Below, piece by piece: positions 52,101 to 60,980 of a DNA stretch of 64,000 nt; the first letter of the stretch is position 1; each line of letters opens with the position of its first letter. Both the position numbers and the translations under genes were made by a program. Below the pieces are notes generated by a model, which did not search any database, was not told where the DNA came from, and saw only the letters and a list, made by a program, of their open reading frames with translations. The stretch is from positions 1,426,001 through 1,490,000 of the forward strand of contig BLLK01000022.1 in NCBI GenBank assembly GCA_021927905.1. The letters are read 5' to 3'. Origin of the DNA: Chaetoceros tenuissimus (taxonomy: Eukaryota; Bacillariophyta; Thalassiosirophyceae; Chaetocerotales; Chaetocerotaceae).

Positions 52101-54321
52101 GGAGGAAGAAGAAAGGAGCGAAGATACTAGTGATGAGCATGAAGGATCAAGGAGCGAGGATGTTGAACCAAGGAGCGAGGATGTTGAACCAAGGAGCGAG
52201 GAAGTTGAACCAAGGAGCGAAGACGATGCGGATGTAGAAGATAATAGCGTAGAGTCAAATGATGAGGATACCGGATCAGAATACGAAGGAGAAGATAGCA
52301 ATGAAACTACAGATAGTAATGGTGCAAAAGAAAGACCGCAGAGATCCCAAAGGGCTAGGAGACCACCGCAAGATCCTTTGAACAACATAGGCAGTACTGA
52401 TGGAAAAAGCTACATGCAGACAGAGGAGTTCAACTTCTCAAACTTAGCTGAGAACCTCAACCATACTACTACAAGACAATTGTATTCAAGGGCAGTAGAC
52501 TACATGTTCAACCAGATGACAGCAACTGAAGGAATTAAGATATTTCAGGAGCGAGCAGTCGCGGCTTTGATAAAGGAATACAAGCAGCTGAACGACATGT
52601 GTGTACTGGGAGTAATTGACTACGACTCTTTGACTGCGGAACAGAAGGCAAAGGCATTGAGAGCGATAAATTTAATTAAAGAGAAAAGAGATGGAAAAAT
52701 CAAGGGTAGGTGTTGCAGTGATGGAAGTGGACAAAGGAAGTTTGTTCCCAGAGAAGAAGCATCATCATCAACCATGTCAGTCGAATCACTGATAGCATTA
52801 GTAACCATTTTTGCGTTCGAGAAAAGAGATGTGGCGGTATTCGATGTTCCAGGTGCTTACTTACATGCCGACTTACCGGATGACAAGTTTGCACTGTTGA
52901 AATTCGAAGGACAATTTGTAGATATCATGGTGGAAGTTAATCCAGATTTTGCTGAAAGCGTAAGATACGAGAAAGGGAAGAAGGTGTTATACTGTAGGAT
53001 CTTGAAGGCTCTCTATGGTATGATTGAGTCGGCATTATTGTGGTATAACATGTTTGCTGATGTGCTGATGCAAGAAGGGTTCAAAATAAACAAGATAGAC
53101 AAGTGTGTAGCAAATAAAACTGTAGACGGGAAACAACTCACAATTGGGTGGTATGTGGATGATAACATTGTTGGTGGACAAACTAAGGCAGTCACCGACC
53201 TCATCGACAAGATCAACAAACGATTCCCAGGACTGACAATACAACGAGGGAAGAAGCTTGAATTCCTGGGCATAGATTTTTACTTTAGAGGAGATGGAAA
53301 AGTAGACGTCGGTACGGTGCCGTATATCAAGCAAATGATCAAGGATCTTGAGGAGGAATTAGGTATGGTACTAAATAGAAAGTACACGACACCACATGCG
53401 AAGTGGTTATTCAAAGTGAACAAGAAATCACCAAAGCTGAATAGAGAGAAAGCTGACATATTTTTGAAATACATAATGAAAGTAGCGTGGGCTATGAAAA
53501 GGAGTAGAGTAGACTTGGAGTTCACTAACACTTTCTTGATGACTAGGGTGCATGAACCGAATAGGGAAGATTGGCACAAGTTTATGCGAATGATGAGCTG
53601 GATAAAGACTACTCAAGACGATCTCAGGACCGTAGGGGCTGATGACTTGTTGCACATGCTAACCATGACGGATTCGGCTCATGCTGTCCACAATGATATG
53701 AGAGGACATACAGGGCAAATAATCACGATGGGTACAGGTGTACTAGATCAGAAAGCATCCAAACAAAAGATGAATACACGTAGTTCGACTGATTGCGAAT
53801 TAGTGGGAACAAGTGAGGGATTGCCGAAGAACATTTATTTCGAAATGTTCATGGAAGAACAAGGATACAAACTTGAGAGTAATGTGTTGGCAAAGGATAA
53901 TGAGTCAGAAATTAAGATCTTGAAGAATGGTCGGGATTCGTGTACGTCGAATATGAAGCATGTAGCAATTAAACAATTCTGGTCAACGGATAGAATCAAG
54001 AATGGAAATATTGAAGTTGTATATTGTCCGACTGACGAAATGATTGCCGATTACAACACGAAGCCACTGATGGGTAAGGGCTTTACGAACTTTAGAAGAG
54101 CAATAATGGGATGGGACCATATAAGCATATCATATACAGGGTACACTCACCCGAAGGAGCGCGTTGGAAATAATAAAAGGAAGGCAACCAATGACGGTAG
54201 TAGCAATCATGCTAAAATTGTGGAACGCCAAAAGAAAACGTACGCGGAGGCAGTAAAGGCTCAGAATGAAGAATGTGTGGAGGAGATGAAGCAGCACGTA
54301 ACGGCAGCATCATCTCATTAA
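49123..54321 (+). CDS. gag-pol polyprotein of the Ty1/copia element
   Basis: One frame of 1732 codons. The gag-like part (about residues 1-390) has a glutamine-rich start. A CCHC zinc knuckle CYRCNTPGHYANDC lies near 392-405, and an aspartic protease site VDTGST near 440. The integrase core runs from about 660 to 790, followed by an acidic linker with RSEDVEP repeats (about 1005-1035). The reverse transcriptase has the YVDD motif near 1345, and RNase H lies near 1500-1580. The C-terminal 53 codons lie inside the 3' LTR. The single fused frame is common in this family. Confidence 0.93.
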   Translation: MSESGNQQQQQQPAAENQQQQDQSGNVNGPGIDGRQRNNNRFGGGNAFRNFKGQIQELPVMGTKAESSNQNTANFIKKFAAYILVNFKSPSVLSRAVSELEDPLVLLRNELPDISKIVAYLQIVQTEPGENETEAERTLRVQQNSMAMAPANALYAQEMNQFSKKKSLLQENMAKLWGIILGQCTKALVENLRAEHDFEIQQNNYNAIWLLKSIKRVVHGVTTSSNPIHTAFTATRDFYKTKQMGKPLEDYQADFENAQELVAQAGVDIVDHEDLLKKEKAKDPTITDEDVRQKYAAMAFLMNADVKRFGGLWDHLHNSLLQGQDNYPTTMAAAIHMMTNWKSGNNNNGDRSNNQQRNRGAGRNGMQFAQSGGATTCQAVAGRTGPLRPDITCYRCNTPGHYANDCPNENGTTGNYIILSQFGYIFVQSQPRLPESLIIVDTGSTFSSFFNRGLMVGVGVCLPIRGHTNGGFMDYDKRGHIKLLPALTAYFNSKSLANILSMADLERYYRVFKDSQHSSSFFVFISDDYILEFKQLSNGLYGFDVNSSSNLNRIHTSTSFHHLFFSTVKANKRFFSNAEVEGAEKARILQGRMGWPSDAEFKRILSGQGNSIINAPVTAEDVTRARAIYGGSAEQLIVGKTVRKRANKKNKILRTALPSELVRHHPTEILDIDFFYSDYAPYLIIRGRNILFIIGVTFNKRKISATGRITYYRPTDEIVKALNDAIALHNNRGFTVELVNGDNEFERIKGKVNATVETCAANEHNPFAEREIRFVKDRQRCYWDKLPYKQVPKIMVDENIIDVFYWINQHLREGSIAKDISPGAVIEGRGPHDAGNLEVTFGAYCLVYRESKNNRQPRSIRGIALRPSNSQGGYYFMSLNTGKRIHGHQWDELAITDEVIDRVHELAAKEKADFLDEDGIPKLGLSPGHNMTIDDTDIDEEDSDDGSVYVYDDVTVSSTSSEEEPDGPDDSSYHASDVDDDESLSEDSEVDVSEEEERSEDTSDEHEGSRSEDVEPRSEDVEPRSEEVEPRSEDDADVEDNSVESNDEDTGSEYEGEDSNETTDSNGAKERPQRSQRARRPPQDPLNNIGSTDGKSYMQTEEFNFSNLAENLNHTTTRQLYSRAVDYMFNQMTATEGIKIFQERAVAALIKEYKQLNDMCVLGVIDYDSLTAEQKAKALRAINLIKEKRDGKIKGRCCSDGSGQRKFVPREEASSSTMSVESLIALVTIFAFEKRDVAVFDVPGAYLHADLPDDKFALLKFEGQFVDIMVEVNPDFAESVRYEKGKKVLYCRILKALYGMIESALLWYNMFADVLMQEGFKINKIDKCVANKTVDGKQLTIGWYVDDNIVGGQTKAVTDLIDKINKRFPGLTIQRGKKLEFLGIDFYFRGDGKVDVGTVPYIKQMIKDLEEELGMVLNRKYTTPHAKWLFKVNKKSPKLNREKADIFLKYIMKVAWAMKRSRVDLEFTNTFLMTRVHEPNREDWHKFMRMMSWIKTTQDDLRTVGADDLLHMLTMTDSAHAVHNDMRGHTGQIITMGTGVLDQKASKQKMNTRSSTDCELVGTSEGLPKNIYFEMFMEEQGYKLESNVLAKDNESEIKILKNGRDSCTSNMKHVAIKQFWSTDRIKNGNIEVVYCPTDEMIADYNTKPLMGKGFTNFRRAIMGWDHISISYTGYTHPKERVGNNKRKATNDGSSNHAKIVERQKKTYAEAVKAQNEECVEEMKQHVTAASSH

Positions 54322-54450
54322 ATAGAAACCATCCGTTTCTGTATCGAGTAAACTAAAACTATAGAAGACCAAGTACTTCATCTAGCTACAGAGTATTATA
54401 TACTACATAGCTTAAGGGCAAGTAGCTACCAAAGGAGAGGTATTTCAACG
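54162..54450 (+). repeat. 3' LTR
   Basis: 289 bp, apparently identical to the 5' LTR, preceded by a purine-rich stretch (GAAGGAGCG). Confidence 0.95.
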
Positions 54451-55472
54451 CAAATATCAAGTTTGATGTGCTCCGTTCATCAAGTCTAGTTCAACAAGTG
54501 GAGAATGGGACTTTAAGTAAAAATATGACGACTATTACTCGACCTCTTCTCATCACAGGTGTTGGACGTACTGGTACCACCAGTGTATGCACTTTATTTC
54601 GAAAAATTGGCATCAAAGTCAGTCATGACAATGACGTAGATTGTGGCCCATATCCAGGTGAAGATGGCGCAGTGTCATGGTATGACGCATTCAAGTCTAG
54701 AAGTGGAAAACGCTACAAACATGTCATTCATATGGTGAGGGACCCGTTAAAAACAATCTACTCACGGATTACAAAATGCAAAGCATATAAAAAAGAGCAC
54801 TTGGACTTCTTAAAATATAAAGTTCGAGAATACGAGAAAATTGACAAAAACGAGACATGTTCCTCCTTTTCTCTCAAGCATTGGGTTATGCGCAATTCAT
54901 TTGTTTCCAATTATGCAAGTTGGATGGTTCGCACAGAGGATTTTTTCACAGAAGCTCTTACTGTATGGGAGGTTTGTATGGCTGCAAGTTTTGACCAGAA
55001 GCGGCATTGTCCTGATTTATTTGCCATAGAGCCCTTTTTGAAATCGGCTCCTACTTCATTGAATTCATTGTACGCTGGGAGTGAAAGGTCAAGATTGCAA
55101 GAAATTTCAAACCAAACAATTGTTGCTGACAGTGCTGGTCTCCTTTCATGGGAATCTTTGGCTCGCGATGTTGGTGGGGAAAATCTTAAATATATCAAAA
55201 TTGCACAGAAGATGGCTTACCGGTACGGTTATTTGGTTCCTGGTACTGACGCTGAATTTTTTGCATCATTTGGCTATGAATGTAAATTTACTCAAAATGA
55301 AAAGTATTGGGACTGTCACATTACTACAGACCCAACTAAGAACAAAAATAACAACACTATAACAACTTTATTTTTTTTTCGCTTGCACCGCAAAAAAGAT
55401 AATCAGTCAGGAGATATTAGTCAAGGTAAATTCTTGTTAAAATACGCCAAAGGCAAAACCTGTTGTTCTTGA
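54451..55472 (+). pseudogene. 3' part of the split gene: sulfotransferase-like domain
   Basis: After the target duplication the frame reads NIKFDVLRSSSLVQQVENG, continuing the upstream half. From an internal ATG at 54525 it then reads TRPLLITGVGRTGTTSVCTL, a P-loop 5'-PSB-like motif of sulfotransferases, and HVIHMVRDPLKTIYSRITKC, the 3'-phosphate-binding-like strand. It ends LLKYAKGKTCCS. The domain is about 310 residues, a normal size. It could still be expressed on its own from the LTR or from the internal ATG, giving a soluble protein without a signal anchor, but nothing shows that. Sulfate transfer to a glycan is inferred from the fold motifs. Confidence 0.68.
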
Positions 55473-55744
55473 ATGCTTTTGAATTTAATCACTTCTTGAT
55501 CAATTAAGCCTTAGTAGATCTTTAATTCTCCTAAATGAACTACATCATCTTTTACCAAGACTATAACCCATATGTCCACTCTTTTCAAGGTTTTTGTGCA
55601 ACGAGACATTTTCAAAAAAAAAGTATGGAGGATTGACGATGGATGGAAATAAATGTTGACTTTGGACTTGTATCTAATAGATATCTTCTCAGTTAAAACA
55701 CTATACCTTTGTTTTTCTGGCTCACGTATCTGTTTTGTAGAAGA
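55473..55744. other. intergenic, nothing recognised
   Basis: AT-rich spacer between the sulfotransferase-like part and the broken GT49-like gene. Confidence 0.45.
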
Positions 55745-57084
55745 ATGCTCCGCAATCGAAATAGCATTGCGAAAATAAGCGCCGTCTTGAGTCGTGCGTC
55801 ACACTGACTCTAATCATGATAGTTCAATCACCAAGAAGAAGGCAAGAAAAGCAGCCTGTGGTGTCTATCGCCTTTTTCAACGTAGAAAAGTCTTTCTTCA
55901 GTGCGTAGCAGTTGGAATCTTCTGCCTTCATGGTATGATGAGAACATCCGACTACTATGGCTCAAGTACAAATAATGCAATGGAGAAAGTTAGACACCAA
56001 AAAGATAATACGGTTGACCGGAGCATGAATGACAAACCTGACGCAATGATTGCCAAAATGCTCAAGAAGTATCCATGTCACTACATGACTGAGCAGTTTC
56101 ATGAATTTGAAATTATTCGAAACTATTCTAATGATACCCTCCATAGAACTCAGCATTATCATGAGGGAGAACAAGATATTTCTATTGCTACCATGATTAT
56201 AGTCCGACAGATGCAATGTTACAGCGACTGACAAATATGGCAAAACGATGGTCCGGGCCAATTTCTGTTTCAGTGTTCAACTCTGACAAAACAAAGACAG
56301 ATCAGGTGAAGCTCGCGATAGACAATTTTCAGGCTAGAAATATGGAAACTTTTGGATCACGAATCTCCTTTCACCTGGTAACCGATCTTGTTTCAGCTAG
56401 AGGAAAGGACGGAAATGTGTTTCCACGCAATTTGCTACGGAATATAGCAATTGAGAATGCAGCAGTTGAATTTATCTTACTTTTGGATGCAAACCTTAAA
56501 ACGTCTAGTGAAGCTCACGAGAAACCACAGCAACATTTGAAAGAAGTAAAAGACGACAACATAAAATATGCTCTTGTAGTTCCCGCATTTGAGAGACCAG
56601 ATTGGTCAGCGTGGCCGGAATGGAAGCATTTCAATGATTACAAAGTTTCCACTAAAGAAGATTTATTGAAATTAATGCATATGGATCCTGAGGCAATTGA
56701 GCCATTTTTATAAATCTCCTGCTGCTCATGGGGCAACAAAGTCGCTTTGGATGAAGGCCAAAAAACAATTATGAACCATATATTGTTGTTCAAAAAAGTT
56801 TGGATCTTTCACCATTTTGGGAACCTTTACATTTTTGGAAGAAACAAACTAGAGTGGATGCAGCAGGCTACAATTTTACAGTAGTTCCAGACGTTTTTGC
56901 TGTTCATAAACAACATTCTTATTCTGACGTACGCATTGTTAGACCATTTCTTGCAGATGAATTTGTTAATCGATTCCAAGTGTATTTAATAAAAAGATAC
57001 TATGGAAAAAACTCAAGAGATGAAGAAGACTTACAGGAAAGGAAAGAAGGACTAGAATCTATTTTGCAAGAAAAAGTGGACTGA
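55745..57084 (+). pseudogene. broken GT49 (LARGE-like) glycosyltransferase gene
   Basis: The ATG at 55745 begins MLRNRNSIAKISAVLSRA, matching the GT25 gene N terminus. The membrane segment QRRKVFLQCVAVGIFCLHGM also matches it. The body is GT49-like: LTNMAKRWSGPISVSVFN, NVFPRNLLRNIAIENAAVEF, YALVVPAFERPDW, AHGATKSLW, NYEPYIVV, and VVPDVFAVHKQH at the end. These segments lie in different frames, with shifts near 55800, 56200 and 56715 and a further break before 56780, so it is a pseudogene with at least four lesions. Also, the acidic DxD expected after LLRNIA reads LLLDANLK instead. The intact GT49-like gene is at 60981-62696. Confidence 0.8.
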
Positions 57085-57268
57085 TGAAAAATGGCTGCAA
57101 TGATGTCGAAGATTCGAAGTGGTGGTTCAGAGTATGAATTGGGAAAGTTTCTAAGAATGTTGCACATCTTTTTGATACTCATATTACTTTAACTTTGTGT
57201 TCCGCATACGGTATAACATATATATTTATGTAATTGTTATGATTATTAGTAGATATGTAATAGTGGTT

Positions 57269-59536
57269 CTAGCCAACAGTGGACTTCAAATGCCTTCCCC
57301 ATTTGCGCTTTGAGTAGCCTAGTACCAACAACGCATCAATTTCATTCTTTGACATATCGGTCCAAAGCTTCCTATCTATCGCACTAGGCCAAGAATCATT
57401 ATCCCAATTTAATTCATGAAATCCAATACTTTCTGCAGCATCTTTGACGTCGACAGGAAGATCTCTCCACAAGTAATTGTCATAAGAATGACATCGACCA
57501 GTGACAAAATATTCACCAATAGCGTGCATACAATCTTGGATTTCTTGCAAATATTTTGTTGCTGGTCTCATACTTGCGCTCGCCTCTATCCACTTCGAGA
57601 AAGTTGGATTAGACTGGTATCTTTGGACAGCGGCAAATCCATTATTGCGAAACATGCCACTTTTATTGATTTGTTTTGTGTCGCTATCAAGAGCATCAAG
57701 AGAAACCAAGGCACAAGGAATTTCAGTCGAACTCTCACTACCTTGATGAGTAAATCTTTCTGCTGCTTTACACCACATCAAGTCTATTCCCCAATTGACT
57801 TCCTCATCCATGTAGGTTTCAATCTGATCAAAAAACCAAAGCGAGAAGTCAGTCTTCATCAGAACAATTTGCATCTCTAGAAATTTGGAGGGATACACAC
57901 TCATATCCAGGTAAGCATCATAACTATATAGATTGAATAAGGATGAATCTTGGAAATTCACTTTTTCGTATCCCCCTAACAAATTCCATTTTCTTCTGAA
58001 TGCTTTACTGATTTTGTTGATGAACGGCCCAGCTATGATCGCATCCTTTTTGAGATTCATGAAAGTATTCCATGCAAAACCACTCAAGTGGATATCGTTA
58101 TCCTTGAACAAGACATATTCATAATCTTCCAGGTAATATTTGATTCTCGGTACAAACAAGAACTTGTTAAAGCGTCTCTCATTTACACTCACAAAAAAGT
58201 GCAGGTGATGGCTAGGTAATTTCACTGAATGGGTTTCAAATATTGGACGCAATTTCTCTTCAACCAGTACCACATTCACAAACCAAGATGACTTCGGATT
58301 GGATCTTGCTAACATTGCCATTTCCACCTTCAATGTCTCCAACCCCTCAATGATGTCATCTTCATGCTTGCAACGTAAGCTCATGACCACGGCTATACTC
58401 TCATTACGTGGCTTTGCATCTTCCAACATGGGGCGAGAAGTGGAGCGACCAAATGTCAAATCTCTATCACTACCTATATTCAATGGAATTGTTGTTTCAA
58501 CATCTCTACCTGCAATCCAGGGATATGTCGAAGTGTAAGTCCTTGATACAAAATGATAAATTAGCTCATCAGCAACCAAGATATGCGGCTCTTTCAGCTC
58601 CCAAGCACTCTGATCTCTCATGTATGTTTTGTCAAGTATCTCCTTCATTCCTTTGCGGTTAATAACATATGCAATCGTACCCCAGTGGAACGGACTCCAA
58701 TTAATCCAGTAATCATTGTGCTTATGAAGTTCTCGTTTGTTCACTCTGTCATTATTTGTTGTGAGCTGTAGAATACTCCAATCACTTGGAGCAGTGGCCG
58801 CATATTGTCTCCAATGCTGTGCAAACTCATCTGTCAGTAGTGCATCATCTTCAAGTATTATTGCCATTTCTTGACCGTCGTCATATGCTTGTTTGATCGC
58901 TTTCAGGTGTGACAAAGTACAGGCTGCCTCTGCAAATTTGTAAACGAAAGGCTTCTTTTTATTTTCAGGGGTTGACAATGTGACATTGTCATTCAGAAGG
59001 AATTGCTTTTCATGCAACATATGCTTGACATCTTCAACTGTCACAGCAGCAACTCTTTGTAGAGAAAGATTTGAAGCGAAGTCTTTTGAAAGTAAAGAAA
59101 AATCATTCTCTAACTCTCGGCGACGATCCTTGGACGAATCCAAGTTCACAAAGTACATGGGAATTACTGCACTTTCATCATCGAAGGGGGAGACAGTTTT
59201 ATTTGGAATTGTATCAATAGGTAAAGAAGAAGTACTGACAGGCAAGTGACCATTGACAGCATCGACCTCATTATCTTTTAGGTGTCTAACTTTCTCTTTG
59301 GCATTCACACTGGAATCATCATAGTAGTCGGCTGTTCTCATCATACAAAGGAGGCAACATATCCCAACTGCTGCACACTGGATAGTAACAATTTTTCTTC
59401 GTTGAAAAACTAATTTTCTTGCCTTCTTGGTAATTGGTGAACTATGATAATCTGAGTCCATGTGTTGACTCAAGACGACAGGACTTGTCGTATTCGCTTT
59501 GATGTTTCTGTTTCGAATCATTTTTCTACCAAACAA
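57269..59536 (-). CDS. GT25-type two-domain glycosyltransferase, type II membrane (copy B, intact)
   Basis: 755 aa, single exon. The cytosolic tail and anchor are at about residues 48-66 (IVTIQCAAVGICCLLCMM). The GT25 domain starts at 124 (VIPMYFVNLDSSKDRRRELE), with ACTLSHLKAIKQAY at 205 and the metal-binding AIILEDDALLTDEF at 225-238. GT25 enzymes include procollagen galactosyltransferases and LPS galactosyltransferases. A second transferase-like part runs from about 380 to 610 (IAVVMSLRCKHEDDIIEGLE, YEYVLFKDNDIHLSGFAW, AIIAGPFINKISKAF). The last 74 residues are a module (YLWRDLP...AAESIGF...W...LGYSKRKW) also found at the end of the GT49-like protein. Probably Golgi; the acceptor is unknown. 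Copy A at 44380 is its broken twin. Confidence 0.85.
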   Translation of the reverse strand: MFGRKMIRNRNIKANTTSPVVLSQHMDSDYHSSPITKKARKLVFQRRKIVTIQCAAVGICCLLCMMRTADYYDDSSVNAKEKVRHLKDNEVDAVNGHLPVSTSSLPIDTIPNKTVSPFDDESAVIPMYFVNLDSSKDRRRELENDFSLLSKDFASNLSLQRVAAVTVEDVKHMLHEKQFLLNDNVTLSTPENKKKPFVYKFAEAACTLSHLKAIKQAYDDGQEMAIILEDDALLTDEFAQHWRQYAATAPSDWSILQLTTNNDRVNKRELHKHNDYWINWSPFHWGTIAYVINRKGMKEILDKTYMRDQSAWELKEPHILVADELIYHFVSRTYTSTYPWIAGRDVETTIPLNIGSDRDLTFGRSTSRPMLEDAKPRNESIAVVMSLRCKHEDDIIEGLETLKVEMAMLARSNPKSSWFVNVVLVEEKLRPIFETHSVKLPSHHLHFFVSVNERRFNKFLFVPRIKYYLEDYEYVLFKDNDIHLSGFAWNTFMNLKKDAIIAGPFINKISKAFRRKWNLLGGYEKVNFQDSSLFNLYSYDAYLDMSVYPSKFLEMQIVLMKTDFSLWFFDQIETYMDEEVNWGIDLMWCKAAERFTHQGSESSTEIPCALVSLDALDSDTKQINKSGMFRNNGFAAVQRYQSNPTFSKWIEASASMRPATKYLQEIQDCMHAIGEYFVTGRCHSYDNYLWRDLPVDVKDAAESIGFHELNWDNDSWPSAIDRKLWTDMSKNEIDALLVLGYSKRKWGRHLKSTVG

Positions 59537-60116
59537 ATACCTGCGTTAGTGTAGTAGAAAGGTACAGTGAGTTTCAAGAGCAGATGATAGAGAAACTACG
59601 GTATCCATTTGTGCTTTTCTGTGTTTTTCGTTTTTCACACAAACGAACGACAAACGACAATCGTTTCAAAATAATGTGCAGATTTTCATGTAATGTCTTT
59701 TCCAGTCTTGTTATCAATTGGAGATATTAGCTATAAATAATGTTCCAATCCCGTTCATTTTTAACAATGAGATTTGATTCAAAAGGTGATGTAACCACTG
59801 GTCAAGATAGCTAAGTAGTAGTGACTATGATTAATTCTAAATCAGTTGAAACGATGATAGAGAAGCTATCTAGTGGGTACGTGGGTACGTTTTCTAGTGC
59901 AAACGGTTTGAATATGCAGTCATCTATTTTCTTGTAATGTCTTTTCCAGTCTTGCTCATGTCCCGTTTGTTCAAATTTCAGGTTTTATGGAAGACGGTTT
60001 ATTATTGATGATTCCTTCGAAAGATGATGTGGTGATGTGGTACGGTACATAGAGAACCAACTACCTTACAAAAATAGAAGTAGTAGGGTGGTAGCTTGAC
60101 TTGAATACTTTGAATA
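59537..60116. promoter_or_regulatory. divergent promoter region of intact GT25 gene, duplicate
   Basis: Apparently identical to 46385-46964. Here it serves the intact GT25 gene on the left and only a truncated gene on the right. Confidence 0.5.
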
Positions 60117-60580
60117 ATGCGCATGTTTGAGGAGAAAAGAAAGAGAAAGGCTTCCAGGAAGGTCTTCGTAAATATCTTTCTCCGTGTTTTCTTCATCATT
60201 GCAACAACTATTGGATCTAATCTTAGTCTCCATCAGCCATTTCAAGCTCGATACGAAAAAACTGTTTTACTAGAAATTACGGCTGTACCTGGTAGCAGAC
60301 AAAATGTTCATCATGACTCTAGCCATGTAGGTCCAAGTGAGAAAACCGAATCAGCAATAAAACAAGATGCAAAAGCCTTTGTTGCGTTCAAAGGAAATGC
60401 ACTCCTGATTGCTAGGAGTGAAGACAGCCATCATGAATTGAATCATAGCCACAAGAAAGACGATAGTTCTTGTGTTAGCACTTCTTTACCTACACAAAAT
60501 ATTTTCTTGCTTAATGTTCCTGTTGGTTCTTTCACTAGAATATGTAATGGATGCAGTACAGATGGCAAGAATAAAACTAT
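60117..60580 (+). pseudogene. truncated 5' copy of the propeller-domain gene
   Basis: Identical by eye to 46965-47428 (MRMFEEKRKRKASRKVFVNI, membrane segment, stem to TDGKNKT). It stops before the propeller begins and runs into foreign sequence, with an early stop at 60614. At most it could make a 165-aa membrane stub. Confidence 0.8.
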
Positions 60581-60953
60581 GAACTTCGCAATAAGTTTCC
60601 ATATGTGGAATTGAGGGAATTTTATTATGCAGCATATCATCCATCTTACTTCAAGAACATTGAAATAGCCAAGAGGGAATATGCGTTTAAGCCAGTCATT
60701 GTCGAACAAGTGGCAAGGGAACTTTTAAATATGGATGTAGGCAAAACTTCTTTTGGTGCAACATCAAAGAATGGACAGAATCGAATCATATTCTCAATCT
60801 TAATATTATCTGGACGCAGGTGTAAAAATTGAAGACGAAGGTAGTTCTTTCCATCCAGACTTTCAAATTGCAAAGAAACAAGGTATATTGACTTCTCCAT
60901 TTCAAAGAAAAAAATTTAGCATGCATAGTAATAGCGTAAGGTACAATAGTCAA
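60581..60953 (+). pseudogene. fragment of another glycosyltransferase-like gene
   Basis: Starting right at the duplication break, one frame reads ELRNKFPYVELREFYYAAYH, then AKREYAFKPVIVEQVARELL. A second frame, from about 60800, reads LDAGVKIEDEGSSFHPDFQI and QGILTSPFQ. The WKP/LDAG-like pattern is typical of a class of eukaryotic glycosyltransferase-like proteins with a W-x-D-x-G motif. Both ends are missing and the frames do not match. It is a remnant, joined to the propeller-gene stub. Confidence 0.6.
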
Positions 60954-60980
60954 TAACCTAGTTCATAATCGTACGTAGAT

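Larger units (their letters stand above)
48438..54455 (+). mobile_element. Ty1/copia LTR retrotransposon (diatom CoDi-like), looks whole
   Basis: The element spans 48443-54450 and is flanked by the 5-bp target duplication CAAAT (48438-48442 and 54451-54455). Its 289-bp LTRs begin CGTTG and end CAACG and appear identical, which indicates a young insertion. Inside are a small upstream frame (48801-49115) and one long gag-pol frame (49123-54321). The order protease, integrase, reverse transcriptase, RNase H is that of Ty1/copia. It looks whole. It interrupts a host gene. Confidence 0.95.
57588..60580. repeat. segmental duplication, unit B
   Basis: Direct copy of 44453-47428, from within the GT25 coding end through the divergent promoter to the first 464 bp of the propeller-domain gene. 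It breaks off at AAAACTAT (60573-60580), where unrelated sequence begins. Confidence 0.85.

Noticed and set aside
52038-52388. antisense serine-rich frame within the retroelement
   Set aside because: Complement of the acidic repeat linker in gag-pol; composition is explained by the repeats.
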